Origin: Natrinema amylolyticum
GTDB taxonomy: Archaea > Halobacteriota > Halobacteria > Halobacteriales > Natrialbaceae
Direction of reading: 5' to 3'
NCBI RefSeq assembly: GCF_020515625.1
Contig: NZ_JAIWPJ010000001.1
Span: forward strand, 806,001-870,000
Length of the DNA: 64,000 bases
A program made the translations under genes and the position numbers. How positions within the stretch are numbered: the first letter of the stretch is position 1; each line of letters starts with the position of its first letter. Positions 44,711-53,058 of this stretch are shown in pieces. The notes below the pieces were generated by a model. The model ran no database searches and was not told the origin of the DNA. It saw only the letters and a list, made by a program, of their open reading frames with translations.

Positions 44711-45082
44711 TTAGTCGATGAGAACGGCGTTGACCTGACCGGTCTGTCCGGGACGGGAGGTGACGCGGGCCTGCCCTTCGCTCGTCTCGATGACTGCTCC
44801 CTTCGTGATGATGTTTCGGCGGATGTAGTTCGGGTTGGCGTCGTTCTCGACGACGTCCTCGATGTCCGCAGAGACCGTCTCGTCGCCCTTGTTGACGCTT
44901 GCAACGTCAGTCGAGAGTGCTCGAGTCTTCGTGACGTTTCCGCGAGCGTCGACGGTCCGGAATCGCTGTTCGCCGACCTCCGTCTCGGTCGGGAGTCGAC
45001 CGAGTTCGTCCTTGCGTCGCTTTCGAACGTTCTTCAGTCGGCCACCGGTTCGCTTGCGCGTAGAGCGTCCCTGATCTTGCAT
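44711..45082 (-). CDS. rps8e: 30S ribosomal protein S8e
   Basis: A 123-residue archaeal/eukaryotic ribosomal protein: MQDQGRSTRKRTGGRLKNVR, basic RKRRKDELGRLPTETEVGE, then IRRNIITKGAVIETSEGQA and a C-terminal SRPGQTGQVNAVLID. The start is the ATG at 45082; the frame continues upstream only through hairpin-rich non-coding sequence. Transcribed alone. Two GC hairpins lie within 140 bp upstream, belonging either to its leader or to the terminator of the preceding gene. Confidence 0.96.
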   Translation of the reverse strand: MQDQGRSTRKRTGGRLKNVRKRRKDELGRLPTETEVGEQRFRTVDARGNVTKTRALSTDVASVNKGDETVSADIEDVVENDANPNYIRRNIITKGAVIETSEGQARVTSRPGQTGQVNAVLID

Positions 45083-45137
45083 ACCCGGTAAAAATCCGGG
45101 CGTATACTTGAATGCACTGCTACGACCTTTTGCTCTG

Positions 45138-45158
45138 CGGGCGCGGCAAAGCCGCGCC
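45138..45158 (-). terminator. GC hairpin between the PQQ-propeller gene and rps8e
   Basis: GGGCGCGGC-AAA-GCCGCGCCC: a perfect 9-bp stem with a 3-nt loop, 124 bp past the stop of the upstream gene on the same strand and 56 bp before the rps8e start. Confidence 0.5.
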
Positions 45159-45199
45159 CTCGGCAAAACGTCGATGAAAAGCACTCCTCCCTCCGTTCC

Positions 45200-45216
45200 G
45201 GGCCGCTTCGCGGCCC
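45200..45216 (-). terminator. Second GC hairpin upstream of rps8e
   Basis: GGGCCGC-TTC-GCGGCCC: a perfect 7-bp stem, 66 bp past the PQQ-propeller gene stop. Either a terminator or part of a structured leader. Confidence 0.45.
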
Positions 45217-45281
45217 TCCACATCGGTCGTCGGCCCGCTCGCTCACTGTGTTCGCTCGCGGTGACTCGAAGTAGACCGCAC

Positions 45282-46751
45282 TCATTCGTCCGGAACCAGA
45301 CAGTAGGCGTGGCCGGGCTCCTCGAGCACCGTCTCCTCGTCGTCGTCGTAGTAATTCGAGAAGACGCCGCGCTCGGCGTAGTAGATCCGGTCGCCCCGCG
45401 GGATCGCACCGCTAGTGACGTGGCCGCGGTTTTCGACCCGCCAGCGCCGATCGCCGGTCGCTCGGTCGAGGGCGTACAGGTGCGTATCGTAGGATCCGAC
45501 GAGGATCGTCTCGGCCGTCGCGGTTATCGACCCGATGACCCGGCCGCCGACGTCCGCCGACCACAGTTCGTCGCCGGTCGCGGTATCGAGTGCGTACACG
45601 TGGTCGTCGTCGCTCCCGACGTAGACGACCCCCTGCCGGGGATCGATCGCTGGGTTCGACATGACGATATTGCCGGTCTCGAACGACCACTCCTCACTTC
45701 CGTCCGCGAGATCGAGTCGGTAGAACCGGCCGTCCCAGGAGCCGACGAAGGCCGCACCGTCGTAGGTCGGGATCGTCCCCTTGATCTGTGCGCCGAGATT
45801 GAATCGGCCACCTGCCATCGATTCGCCGTCGGGGCCGCCCCCGCCGCCGGCCTGGAACGACCAGGCGAACTCGAGCGAGGGGAACTCCCAGCAGTAGACG
45901 ACGCCGTCGTTCGAGCCGGTGACGAGCCGACCGGTCTCGCAGTCGATCGCCGGCGAGGGGTGGGGCATCCCCCAGAGGCGGTCGTCGCTCCAGGTCGGAT
46001 TCCCGGTCGCGGCGTCGAGCTCCCAGAGCGTGCCGCTGGCGGGATCGCTGTACTCGGCGAGCAGGTACAGGTTGCCGTCGATGTAGGCTGGACTCGAGCC
46101 GATCGCGATCGCGCCGCCGAACTCGCGCGCCGCCGTTCGCCAGATCACGTCGCCGGAGTCGATATCGACGGCGTAGCAATCGCCGTCGTAGCCGCCGATG
46201 TAGGCGGTGCCGTCGACGATCGCCGGCGTCCCGTGAAATCCGAGGCTCCTGGAGGCGCCGGTATCGATGCGCCAGCGGCGCTCGCCGCTCGGCGTGACGG
46301 CGTCGATCCGCCCGGTATCGCTCGCGATTAGGATCGTCTCCCCGTCCGGCGTCGGTCGGGGCGTCGACTTGGCCGCCGTGTGCCCGATGCGGTTAGTGGG
46401 GAACGACCAGTCGACGCGAACGTCGGAGGGAACGGTCTCGTCGGGATAGTAACCGTAGCGGCGCAGTCCGCGCCGAAACATCGAGATGTCCTCGTCCGCG
46501 GGCAACGGGACGTACCCGTCTCCGGTTTCGGCAGCGGCAGCGACGGTGGAACAGTCGGGCGGCGACCGATACTCCCGCCCGACGCAGCCGGCGAGACCGA
46601 TGGTCCCCGCAGTTCCCGCAGTACAGAGCAGCCGCCGTCTGGTCACCCGAGCGCCATCGGTTTCGCGACCGGTGCGATCGGAGTCAGCGACGGAGACGGA
46701 GACGGTGCGCTCGGGCCCGTCTTCGCGGCGGTCGGCGGCGTGCTCGCTCAC
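45282..46751 (-). CDS. PQQ-binding-like beta-propeller lipoprotein
   Basis: Exported protein, 489 residues from a GTG start (VSEHAADRRED). After about 35 hydrophilic residues comes a Tat-type signal VTRRRLLCTAGTAG with lipobox LAGC. The rest is a multi-blade propeller of repeats of the type YALDTATGDELWSADVGGRV (about eight blades), as in BamB and PQQ-like proteins. A Gly-rich loop QAGGGGGPDGESMAGG interrupts one blade. Probably a surface scaffold; no PQQ-dehydrogenase catalytic residues are evident. The start is four bases downstream of the malic enzyme stop, so they are co-transcribed; an ATG 12 codons upstream would overlap malic enzyme. Confidence 0.87.
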   Translation of the reverse strand: MSEHAADRREDGPERTVSVSVADSDRTGRETDGARVTRRRLLCTAGTAGTIGLAGCVGREYRSPPDCSTVAAAAETGDGYVPLPADEDISMFRRGLRRYGYYPDETVPSDVRVDWSFPTNRIGHTAAKSTPRPTPDGETILIASDTGRIDAVTPSGERRWRIDTGASRSLGFHGTPAIVDGTAYIGGYDGDCYAVDIDSGDVIWRTAAREFGGAIAIGSSPAYIDGNLYLLAEYSDPASGTLWELDAATGNPTWSDDRLWGMPHPSPAIDCETGRLVTGSNDGVVYCWEFPSLEFAWSFQAGGGGGPDGESMAGGRFNLGAQIKGTIPTYDGAAFVGSWDGRFYRLDLADGSEEWSFETGNIVMSNPAIDPRQGVVYVGSDDDHVYALDTATGDELWSADVGGRVIGSITATAETILVGSYDTHLYALDRATGDRRWRVENRGHVTSGAIPRGDRIYYAERGVFSNYYDDDEETVLEEPGHAYCLVPDE

Positions 46752-46755
46752 GCGT

Positions 46756-49011
46756 TTACTCCTGTTGGGCGTCGACGACCGCGACACCCGCCAGGTTCAC
46801 GATGTCCTTGACCTCGTCGCCCCGCTGGAGGACGTGGACCGGCTCGTCCATCCCGACCAGCATCGGGCCGATGGCGTCGGCACCGCCCAGTCGCTGGAGC
46901 AGCTTGTAGCCGATGTTGCCCGACTCGAGGTTCGGGAAGACCAGCACGTTCGCGGGCTCCTCCAGGTCGGAGAAGCCGTAGGTGCCCTGCAAGATATCCT
47001 CGACGACGGCGGTGTCGGCTTGCATCTCGCCGTCGACGGGGAAGTCGACACCGGGGTCGTCCTGCAGCATCGAGGCCGCCTTGCGGGGTTTGCGCGTCCC
47101 CTCGTTGTCGACGCTGCCGAAGTTCGAGTACGAGAGCAAGGCGGCGCGCGGTTCGATGTTGAACCGGCGTGCGAGCTTGCCCGTCTGTTTGGTGACCTCC
47201 GCAAGGACTTCCTCGTCGGGGTCCTGATTGACCGTCGCGTCGGCGACGAAGATGACGCGGTTCTTGAACGTCAGCATGTAGACGCCGGCCGCGTAGTCGA
47301 CGTCCTCGTCGGTACCGACGACCTGCAGCGGCGGGCGGAGCGCCGAGGGGTAGTGATGCGAGAGGCCGGTCAGCAGGGCGTCAGCGTCACCCTGTTCGAC
47401 CATCACGCTGCCGAAGTAGTTCGAGTCGCGTTCGATGAGTTCGCCGGCCTCGCTCCGCGTGATGCCCTTACGAGCGCGGAGTTCGTGGAGACGGTCGGCG
47501 TACTCCTCGTAGTCGCCGACGGACGGATCGGCGACCGTCGGATCGAAGTCCAGCCCGAGATTCGCGGCCGTCCCCTTTATCTCGTCCTCGTCGCCGATCA
47601 GGATCGGCAGGGCGATTCCCTGCTCCTGAATCTGGTAGGCCGCTCGAATCATCTTCTCGTTCTCGCCCTCCGCGAGCGCGACCGTCTTGGGGTCGCTCTT
47701 GGCCTTGTTGAGGACGACCCGCATCATCTCGCGGGACTTGCCCAGGCGGGCCTCGAGTTCCTCCTCGTACTCGTCTAAGTCGAGTTCGGTGCGAGCGGCG
47801 CCGGACTCCATTGCGGCCTCGGCGATCGCCGGCGCGACGCGGAAGAGCACGCGCGGGTCGACGGGCTTCGGGATGATGTAGTCGGGGCCGTACTGAATCG
47901 GTTCGTCGCCGTAGGCCTTGACGACCGCGTCGGGGACGTCCTGTCGGGCGAGTTCGGCCAGCGCCTCGGCACAGGCGACCTTCATGTCCTCGTTGATCTC
48001 GGTGGCGCGCACGTCGAGTGCGCCCCGGAAGATGAACGGGAACCCGAGGACGTTGTTGACCTGATTCGGGTAGTCCGAGCGGCCGGTGGCCATGATGACC
48101 GTGTCGTCGCGGGCCGCTTTCGCCTCCTCGTAGCCGATCTCGGGGTCGGGGTTGGCCATCGCGAAGACGATCGGGTTGTCGGCCATCGATTGGACCATCT
48201 CCTGATCGACGATGCCGCCGATCGAGAGGCCGACGAAGACGTCAGCGCCCTCCATCGCGTCCGCGAGGCCGCCTTCGGGGAGGTCCCGGGCGAACTGCTG
48301 TTTGTACTCGTTGACGTCGCCTTCCTCCGCGCGGGCCTCGGTGATGATCCCCGAGGAGTCACACATCGTGATGTTCTCCTTCCGGACGCCGAGCGACTCG
48401 TAGAAGCGGGCCGACGCGATCGCGCTCGCGCCGGCGCCGGAGAAGACGACCTCGAGTTCATCGAGATTCTTCCCGGCGATATCGGCGGCGTTTATCAGCG
48501 CAGCGCCGGAGATGATCGCGGTGCCGTGCTGGTCGTCGTGAAAGACCGGGATGTCGATCTCCTCGCGCAGGCGTTCTTCGATGGTGAAACAGCCGGGCGC
48601 TTTGATGTCCTCGAGATTGATCCCGCCGAAGGTTGGCTCCATCATCTTGATGGCCTCGACGAGCTTGTGGGGGTCCGAGTCGTCGAGCTCGATGTCGAAG
48701 ACGTCGATGTCCGCGAAGCGTTTGAACAGAACGCCCTTCCCTTCCATGACCGGCTTCGACGCCTGTGCGCCGATATCGCCGAGGCCGAGTACGGCCGAGC
48801 CGTTCGAGACGACGCCGACGAGATTGCCCTTTGCCGTGTACTGATAGGCGTCGGTCTCGTCCTCGTCGATCTCGAGACACGGCGCGGCGACGCCCGGCGA
48901 GTACGCGAGCGAGAGGTCGCGCTGCGTGTTCGTCGGTTTCGTGGTCGATATCTCGATCTTTCCCGCCGGATCGGTCCGATGGTACTCCAGTGCGTCTTCG
49001 TCTAGTCCCAT
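46756..49011 (-). CDS. maeB: NADP-dependent malic enzyme, MaeB type with phosphotransacetylase-like domain
   Basis: Oxidative decarboxylation of malate to pyruvate. 751 residues: the malic domain ([66 protein letters not shown]), an NAD(P)-binding domain ([28 protein letters not shown]), and from about residue 430 a PTA-like domain ([35 protein letters not shown]). The hybrid layout is the normal MaeB form, in which the C-terminal domain is usually a regulatory acetyl-CoA sensor. The start is the ATG of [11 protein letters not shown] at 49011, 11 codons into the open frame. Confidence 0.95.
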   Translation of the reverse strand: MGLDEDALEYHRTDPAGKIEISTTKPTNTQRDLSLAYSPGVAAPCLEIDEDETDAYQYTAKGNLVGVVSNGSAVLGLGDIGAQASKPVMEGKGVLFKRFADIDVFDIELDDSDPHKLVEAIKMMEPTFGGINLEDIKAPGCFTIEERLREEIDIPVFHDDQHGTAIISGAALINAADIAGKNLDELEVVFSGAGASAIASARFYESLGVRKENITMCDSSGIITEARAEEGDVNEYKQQFARDLPEGGLADAMEGADVFVGLSIGGIVDQEMVQSMADNPIVFAMANPDPEIGYEEAKAARDDTVIMATGRSDYPNQVNNVLGFPFIFRGALDVRATEINEDMKVACAEALAELARQDVPDAVVKAYGDEPIQYGPDYIIPKPVDPRVLFRVAPAIAEAAMESGAARTELDLDEYEEELEARLGKSREMMRVVLNKAKSDPKTVALAEGENEKMIRAAYQIQEQGIALPILIGDEDEIKGTAANLGLDFDPTVADPSVGDYEEYADRLHELRARKGITRSEAGELIERDSNYFGSVMVEQGDADALLTGLSHHYPSALRPPLQVVGTDEDVDYAAGVYMLTFKNRVIFVADATVNQDPDEEVLAEVTKQTGKLARRFNIEPRAALLSYSNFGSVDNEGTRKPRKAASMLQDDPGVDFPVDGEMQADTAVVEDILQGTYGFSDLEEPANVLVFPNLESGNIGYKLLQRLGGADAIGPMLVGMDEPVHVLQRGDEVKDIVNLAGVAVVDAQQE

Positions 49012-49161
49012 ACCGGGGACACTGCGGGCGACTACTAAAAACAATGTGAAGGTGACATTCGACGTCTGTCGAAATATACGGCTGTCCGGCTATCCACCGC
49101 TCCCCATGAGAAAAGATGACGATTCGACCGTTTTATACGCACCGCGGGAATGACGTGGGGT

Positions 49162-49629
49162 ATGGACGTCGCGCTTGGTGGGACCTTCGACCCCGTTCAC
49201 GACGGTCACCGACGGCTGTTCGAACGGGCGTTCGAACTCGGGGACGTGACGGTCGGGTTGACCAGCGACGAACTCGCGCCGAAAACACGAGACGTCGACC
49301 GACGGGTCCGATCGTTCGACGAACGGAAGGCGGACCTCGAGTCCGAACTCGAGTCGATCGCGGCCGACCACGACCGCGAGTTCGAGGTCCGGATGCTCGA
49401 ATCGCCGACGGGAATCGCGACCGAACCGCAGTTTGACTATCTGGTCGTCTCGCCGGAAACTCGCGAGGGCGGCGAGCGGATCAACGAGATCCGCCAGGAA
49501 CGCGGCCACGACCCTCTCGAGGTGGTCGTCGTCCCGCACCTCCTCGCTGACGACGGCGACATCATCTCGAGTACGCGGATCGTCAAGGGCGAAATCGACG
49601 AGCACGGAAACGTCACTGACGGCGACTGA
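49162..49629 (+). CDS. coaD: Phosphopantetheine adenylyltransferase, archaeal type
   Basis: Transfers AMP to 4'-phosphopantetheine in CoA synthesis. 155 residues from MDVALGGTFDPVHDGHRRLF, the nucleotidyltransferase GTFDPxHxGH signature; then GLTSDELAPKTRDVD, TEPQFDYLVVSPET, and the C-terminal DDGDIISSTRIVKGEID with the ISSTRI adenylyl-binding motif. An ATG four codons upstream (49150) is an alternative start. Confidence 0.95.
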   Translation: MDVALGGTFDPVHDGHRRLFERAFELGDVTVGLTSDELAPKTRDVDRRVRSFDERKADLESELESIAADHDREFEVRMLESPTGIATEPQFDYLVVSPETREGGERINEIRQERGHDPLEVVVVPHLLADDGDIISSTRIVKGEIDEHGNVTDGD

Positions 49630-49772
49630 CGCGGCCGCGGTCTCCCGAGTCAATTGCGACCGCCGTACGGCAATTCCCGATAGCTATCTGCTCATGTTGT
49701 TCGTTCTCGTATCGTATACTTATGCCGAATCAGTCCGTCACTGGGCGGTAAACGGTCGGGTGTACGACGCTG

Positions 49773-50081
49773 TTACCAGCGCGGCGGCTCGAGACCCGCC
49801 GACTCGAGCAACTCCTTCCAGCGGGATTGGATCGACAGTCGAGAGACGTCCGCGGCCTCGGCGACCGCACCCTGTGTGCGGCCGTCACCGGCGACGAGCG
49901 AGCCGGCATAGAGGCTGGCGGCCAGCACCGCTCGCTTCGAGCGATCGGACGCAGGAACGTCGGTGAGGAAGAGATCAACCGCACACGATCGCGCCTCCGA
50001 CGAGAGCTCTAAGCGCTCGGCGATCTCGGAGAGCTCCTCGAGCCACGGTTCGTACTCGATTCGATCGCGGGCGCTGTGCAT
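49773..50081 (-). CDS. TFIIB-like single cyclin-fold protein
   Basis: A 102-residue protein from MHSARDRIEYEPWLEELSEI. It matches one cyclin repeat of transcription factor B: LELSSEARSCAVDLFLTDVP, SKRAVLAASLYAGSLVAGDG, TQGAVAEAADVSRLSIQSRW. It lacks the zinc ribbon, B-reader and second cyclin repeat, so it cannot act as a full TFB; it may be a regulator or anti-TFB factor. Stand-alone cyclin-fold proteins of this kind are common in haloarchaea. An ATG nine codons upstream is possible. Confidence 0.87.
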   Translation of the reverse strand: MHSARDRIEYEPWLEELSEIAERLELSSEARSCAVDLFLTDVPASDRSKRAVLAASLYAGSLVAGDGRTQGAVAEAADVSRLSIQSRWKELLESAGLEPPRW

Positions 50082-50315
50082 ACTGCCGGGTATCGGGTCG
50101 GACGGCATAAACCTACGGTCGCGCTATCGCAGCACACCGCTCGGACGACATCGCACGAAACGGCTCGCCAATGATGCACTACGGTTGGCAACGTTCAGAT
50201 ACGAATATCTCGGGAATACGGCCGTTCTCGGCTGATTTCACTAGGAGACGACTACTAAACCATCCGTCGACCCAAGCGTAGAGACACCGTCGTTGGGGGC
50301 GGTTCGCACCTCTCT

Positions 50316-50489
50316 ATGAAAGAGCCAACCTGCAAACTCGTCTGTACCGGCTGCGGGCTCGAGATGCCGTACCGGGAGCGGTCGCTGGCCGAACAGGCTG
50401 CGGAACTACACCAGCTTCGCGACCCCGAGCACGTGACGTTCATCGTTCCGCCGGACTGGTCTCCGGAGGAACCAGTGAAACACTGTTAG
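50316..50489 (+). CDS. Small CxxC protein, 57 residues
   Basis: Frame MKEPTCKLVCTGCGLEMPYR to VPPDWSPEEPVKHC, with a CTGC knuckle at residues 10-13, single Cys at 6 and 57, and a helix RSLAEQAAELHQLRDPEH. Composition is haloarchaeal (acidic, few Arg). I do not recognise a family beyond small zinc-finger-like haloarchaeal proteins. It is 118 bp upstream of tRNA-Leu. Confidence 0.65.
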   Translation: MKEPTCKLVCTGCGLEMPYRERSLAEQAAELHQLRDPEHVTFIVPPDWSPEEPVKHC

Positions 50490-50606
50490 ATCCGCTCGAG
50501 TACGACCGACGGGTCGAACTCGTGGGCGGGCGGTTCGGCCAGCGGTCGGGGCGGCGCTAGCGCGGACCGACAGGTACTTACTCGATTCGTGAAAACTCGG
50601 TTGTGA

Positions 50607-50691
50607 GCGCGGGTAGCCAAGCTAGGCCAACGGCGCAGCGCTTAGGACGCTGTCCCGTAGGGGTCCGCCGGTTCGAATCCGGTCCCGCGCA
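50607..50691 (+). tRNA. tRNA-Leu, anticodon UAG
   Basis: 85 nt including the discriminator A. Acceptor GCGCGGG pairs with CCCGCGC; D stem GCC/GGC; anticodon stem CAGCG/CGCTG around the loop CTTAGGA (anticodon TAG at 50643-50645); long class II variable arm; T arm CCGG-TTCGAAT-CCGG. No intron and no encoded CCA. GTACTTACTC about 30 bp upstream may be its TATA element. The last 20 nt are repeated at 50785-50804. Confidence 0.95.
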
Positions 50692-50723
50692 TGTTTCTCC
50701 GAGCAATTACGCGAGGAGAAACA
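50692..50723 (+). terminator. Hairpin directly after tRNA-Leu
   Basis: TGTTTCTCC and GGAGAAACA form a perfect 9-bp stem around a 14-nt loop, starting at the first base after the tRNA. Confidence 0.55.
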
Positions 50724-50782
50724 TCGCCGACCAGTTCGAACGAGAGAAGACGCGCGCAACGGAGTGAGCACGTCTTCGCGTT

Positions 50783-50804
50783 GTTTGAATCCGGTCCCGC
50801 GCAT
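50783..50804 (+). repeat. Duplicate of the tRNA-Leu 3' end, putative att site
   Basis: GAATCCGGTCCCGCGCA recurs here exactly, extended leftwards as GTTTGAATCC against GTTCGAATCC in the tRNA. The tRNA copy ends at 50691. A partial 3' duplication of a tRNA is the usual scar of integrase-mediated insertion, but the enclosed segment is only about 113 bp, so any element has been lost or lies on the right. Confidence 0.65.
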
Positions 50805-51030
50805 TCAATCCTGCTCGAGTCTTGCGGTTTTCTTTCTGCACACAACCATGACGGCCAAGCAAAGGAACAGTGTGGCGTTCAAACCGAGAGCGGACGCACC
50901 AGTGAGTTTGATAGCTACGGACCCACAGGGTCAATCGGTCGAGTATGATTTTGATTCGCCTAGGGCGAAAGTGGTTCTGGAGGTATTGTCTGGACAGGTG
51001 CATCTCCAACAGACGGAACCGCTACAGATA

Positions 51031-51273
51031 CTATCCCCCTCGGCGGCGATCCCATGGCGCTGTCACCCGGACGTAGCAGATAACTCCGAGGAGGAGCAGG
51101 CTATAGAACTGCCACCGGGACCACGTAGCCCCCAGTGCCAGCAGTGTGACCAAGACAACCCACAGACCGACGACGAGCAGGTCTGCGACCAGCCGTCCCG
51201 CGATCATGACCTTTCGTCGGAGCGTTGCCTGCGTCAGTGGCGGAACGCTGTGCGTTGGTGGGTCGTCGGTCAT
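51031..51273 (-). CDS. Small membrane protein, two TM segments
   Basis: An 80-residue protein: a hydrophilic start MTDDPPTHSVPPLTQ, hydrophobic LVADLLVVGLWVVLVTLLAL and YSLLLLGVICYV, and a basic end WDRRRGG. A strong Shine-Dalgarno AGGAGGTG sits five bases before the ATG, which is unusual in this window and supports the start. It lies 73 bp downstream of the serine protease gene on the same strand, so it is probably in that operon. Function unknown. Confidence 0.65.
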   Translation of the reverse strand: MTDDPPTHSVPPLTQATLRRKVMIAGRLVADLLVVGLWVVLVTLLALGATWSRWQFYSLLLLGVICYVRVTAPWDRRRGG

Positions 51274-51346
51274 CGGCCACCTCCTGACGTGATTTTCGCG
51301 AGCAGCGAGCCGTTCGATACTGGGTAGAGTGGGGAGAGCATCACTC

Positions 51347-52459
51347 TCAGAAGTGGTAGCCGTACTGATCGGTGAGCTGATAGGCGGTCGTTCCCCAGAT
51401 GTAGTTCTGCCCCGGCCACCAGGTCCGAGCGTTGTTAAAGCCGGCGACGAGCACGCCCCGATCCGGGGCGGCGGGATCCGCCCGGAAGCTCACGGAGCCG
51501 CTGTCGCCGTCAGCCATGTCGCGTTCGTTACCCCATCGGAGCTGACCGTACCGGGGTGACTCCCCAGTGAGCGACGTGACGGCGTCGATTCCCTCGATCT
51601 GACCGGTCGTATGACCGGTTCGCGCACCGACTTTCTCGAGCGACTCACCACGGGCAACGAGGTCGGCCAGGCCCAGCCGGGTGAACTGACCGCGGACGCG
51701 CACTTCCGTCGGACCGGCGATCACGCTGTCGGGACGGTGCGGCCCGTCCGGGGCGACTGCGGCCACGTCCTCGATCGCATGGTCTGCGTAGACCCGACCC
51801 AAAGGGACCTCCTGTCCATTCTCGAGCGGGAGCACGAGTACGCCTTGTCCGGGTTCGGATCCCCGAAAGGTATGGCTGGCCGTTGCGAACAGCCTCCGCT
51901 CTGCGCTCGGATCATAGAGAGCCGGCGTGACCGTCGCCCTGCTGTCGTCCGCTCGGCAGGAGACGCCGCCGGGGACCCGGCCGTCGTCGACATTGGCGAC
52001 GCGCCTGAGCGGCCCGCCGTCCCGCTCGTTCGTCGCCGCCTCGCCCCGAACGACTCGATTGACGTCGTACGCGACCTCGTCTAGTACCGTCTCGAGGAAC
52101 GGGAGCGTCTGGTCGAAGTCCTGCGCGGAGATGTCGACCGTGATCGATGCGCCCGGTTCGGCGTAGTCGCCCGGAACGACCGCGCTGCCGAGGTAGCCGG
52201 TGATCCCGGACTGGGCGAGACGCCGGTTGAGTTCGAACGCCTTCCTGACCGCGGCGTACCAGTCGGCGGGAACACTCTTCGTTCGCTTCTCAATCGTCCA
52301 CGGATCGCTCGGATCGGGTCTGACGAGGGCGGTGATGACCGAGACCTCCCCACCAGCTGTGCCAACGACATCCTCGACGCCCAGCAGTTGAGCGACGCCG
52401 AGCGCGTAGCCGGCCGTGCCGACCGTCCGAAGGAATTCGCGGCGGCCGTTTCCGCTCAT
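51347..52459 (-). CDS. Tat-exported S1-family (streptogrisin-like) serine protease
   Basis: A 370-residue protein from MSGNGRREFLRTVGTAG, a twin-arginine signal. A middle segment of about 100 residues resembles a propeptide (SVPADWYAAVRKAFELNRRL, AYDVNRVVRGEA). The triad candidates are His196 in ATASHTFRG, Asp231 in HAIEDVAAVAP, and Ser320 in MADGDSGSVSF, the chymotrypsin-family GDSG; ARTGHTTGQIEG before it also fits bacterial secreted S1 proteases. Expected to be self-activating outside the cell. Its neighbourhood after tRNA-Leu suggests acquisition by transfer. The 20 codons upstream of this ATG are not coding-like. Confidence 0.8.
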   Translation of the reverse strand: MSGNGRREFLRTVGTAGYALGVAQLLGVEDVVGTAGGEVSVITALVRPDPSDPWTIEKRTKSVPADWYAAVRKAFELNRRLAQSGITGYLGSAVVPGDYAEPGASITVDISAQDFDQTLPFLETVLDEVAYDVNRVVRGEAATNERDGGPLRRVANVDDGRVPGGVSCRADDSRATVTPALYDPSAERRLFATASHTFRGSEPGQGVLVLPLENGQEVPLGRVYADHAIEDVAAVAPDGPHRPDSVIAGPTEVRVRGQFTRLGLADLVARGESLEKVGARTGHTTGQIEGIDAVTSLTGESPRYGQLRWGNERDMADGDSGSVSFRADPAAPDRGVLVAGFNNARTWWPGQNYIWGTTAYQLTDQYGYHF

Positions 52460-53058
52460 AGGGCGCTGGTTCTGGGATGGTAGTGGCGTCATCTCTCTTC
52501 TAGGGAGGCACGTACACACGCACCGCGGTACCCGCTTTCAGACGTGGTGATGTGCCCAGTTGTAATGGATATGATGACAGTTCTCAATATGTGAAAGTCA
52601 GACAGACAGTATTGATAGGAAGGGATAGCAGGTGCTCTGCGAAGAGACAATCGAGTACGAGCAGGACGAGACGTTCGACGGCGATTCTCACCGCAGACGG
52701 TTTTGTTCTTTCGAACGTAGAAATCCTGATTTCGGAAATCGTAATTTCCGTATCGTGCTGACCCGGGTTTGTGCGAGCGATAGCGTGACTTGGCCCACAC
52801 TCCTCTCTTCAAATAGCGACAAGGAATCTAGCCTCGGCCAGCCGACACCGTCATCACCTCTCGAGAGCAGTCACGATCGAAACTCGAGAGACCGCGTACT
52901 CGAGCGATACAACCCGACGACCGCGTTCGAGAGGCATTGAGCACCGCTCACCGGCGGGTGTGGTAGTGACTGACACCGACCAAGACCGAATGACGGGCGA
53001 AAGACGCGCGTCAGACGCTCCATAACGCTTATTCGCGCAGGACCGGGTTGTAGTATCA
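52460..53058. other. Intergenic, lower-GC, no gene called (599 bp)
   Basis: The left half (about 52550-52760) is clearly poorer in GC than the flanks and contains ATTTCGGAAAT with nearby GAAATCGTAATTTCC inverted matches. Open frames on both strands lack domains and start context. GCTTATTCGC at about 53029 may be the dacZ TATA element. Confidence 0.45.

Larger units (their letters stand above)
50692..51030. other. Spacer after tRNA-Leu, atypical composition
   Basis: 339 bp with the hairpin, the att-like duplication, a further inverted pair GAAGACG/CGTCTTC (about 50736-50779), and about 200 bp with visibly lower GC. A plus-strand frame from 50850 (MTAKQRNSVAFKPRADAPVS) is protein-like for about 60 codons but then runs antisense to the next gene, so I do not call it. 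Confidence 0.4.

Noticed and set aside
50850-51327. Plus-strand frame beginning MTAKQRNSVAFKPRADAPVS
   Set aside because: The first 60 codons look protein-like, but the rest is antisense to a better-supported membrane protein gene with a Shine-Dalgarno site; kept only as a possibility.
52632-52940. 102-residue plus-strand frame before dacZ
   Set aside because: Ser/Arg/Asn-rich, no family, no promoter context.
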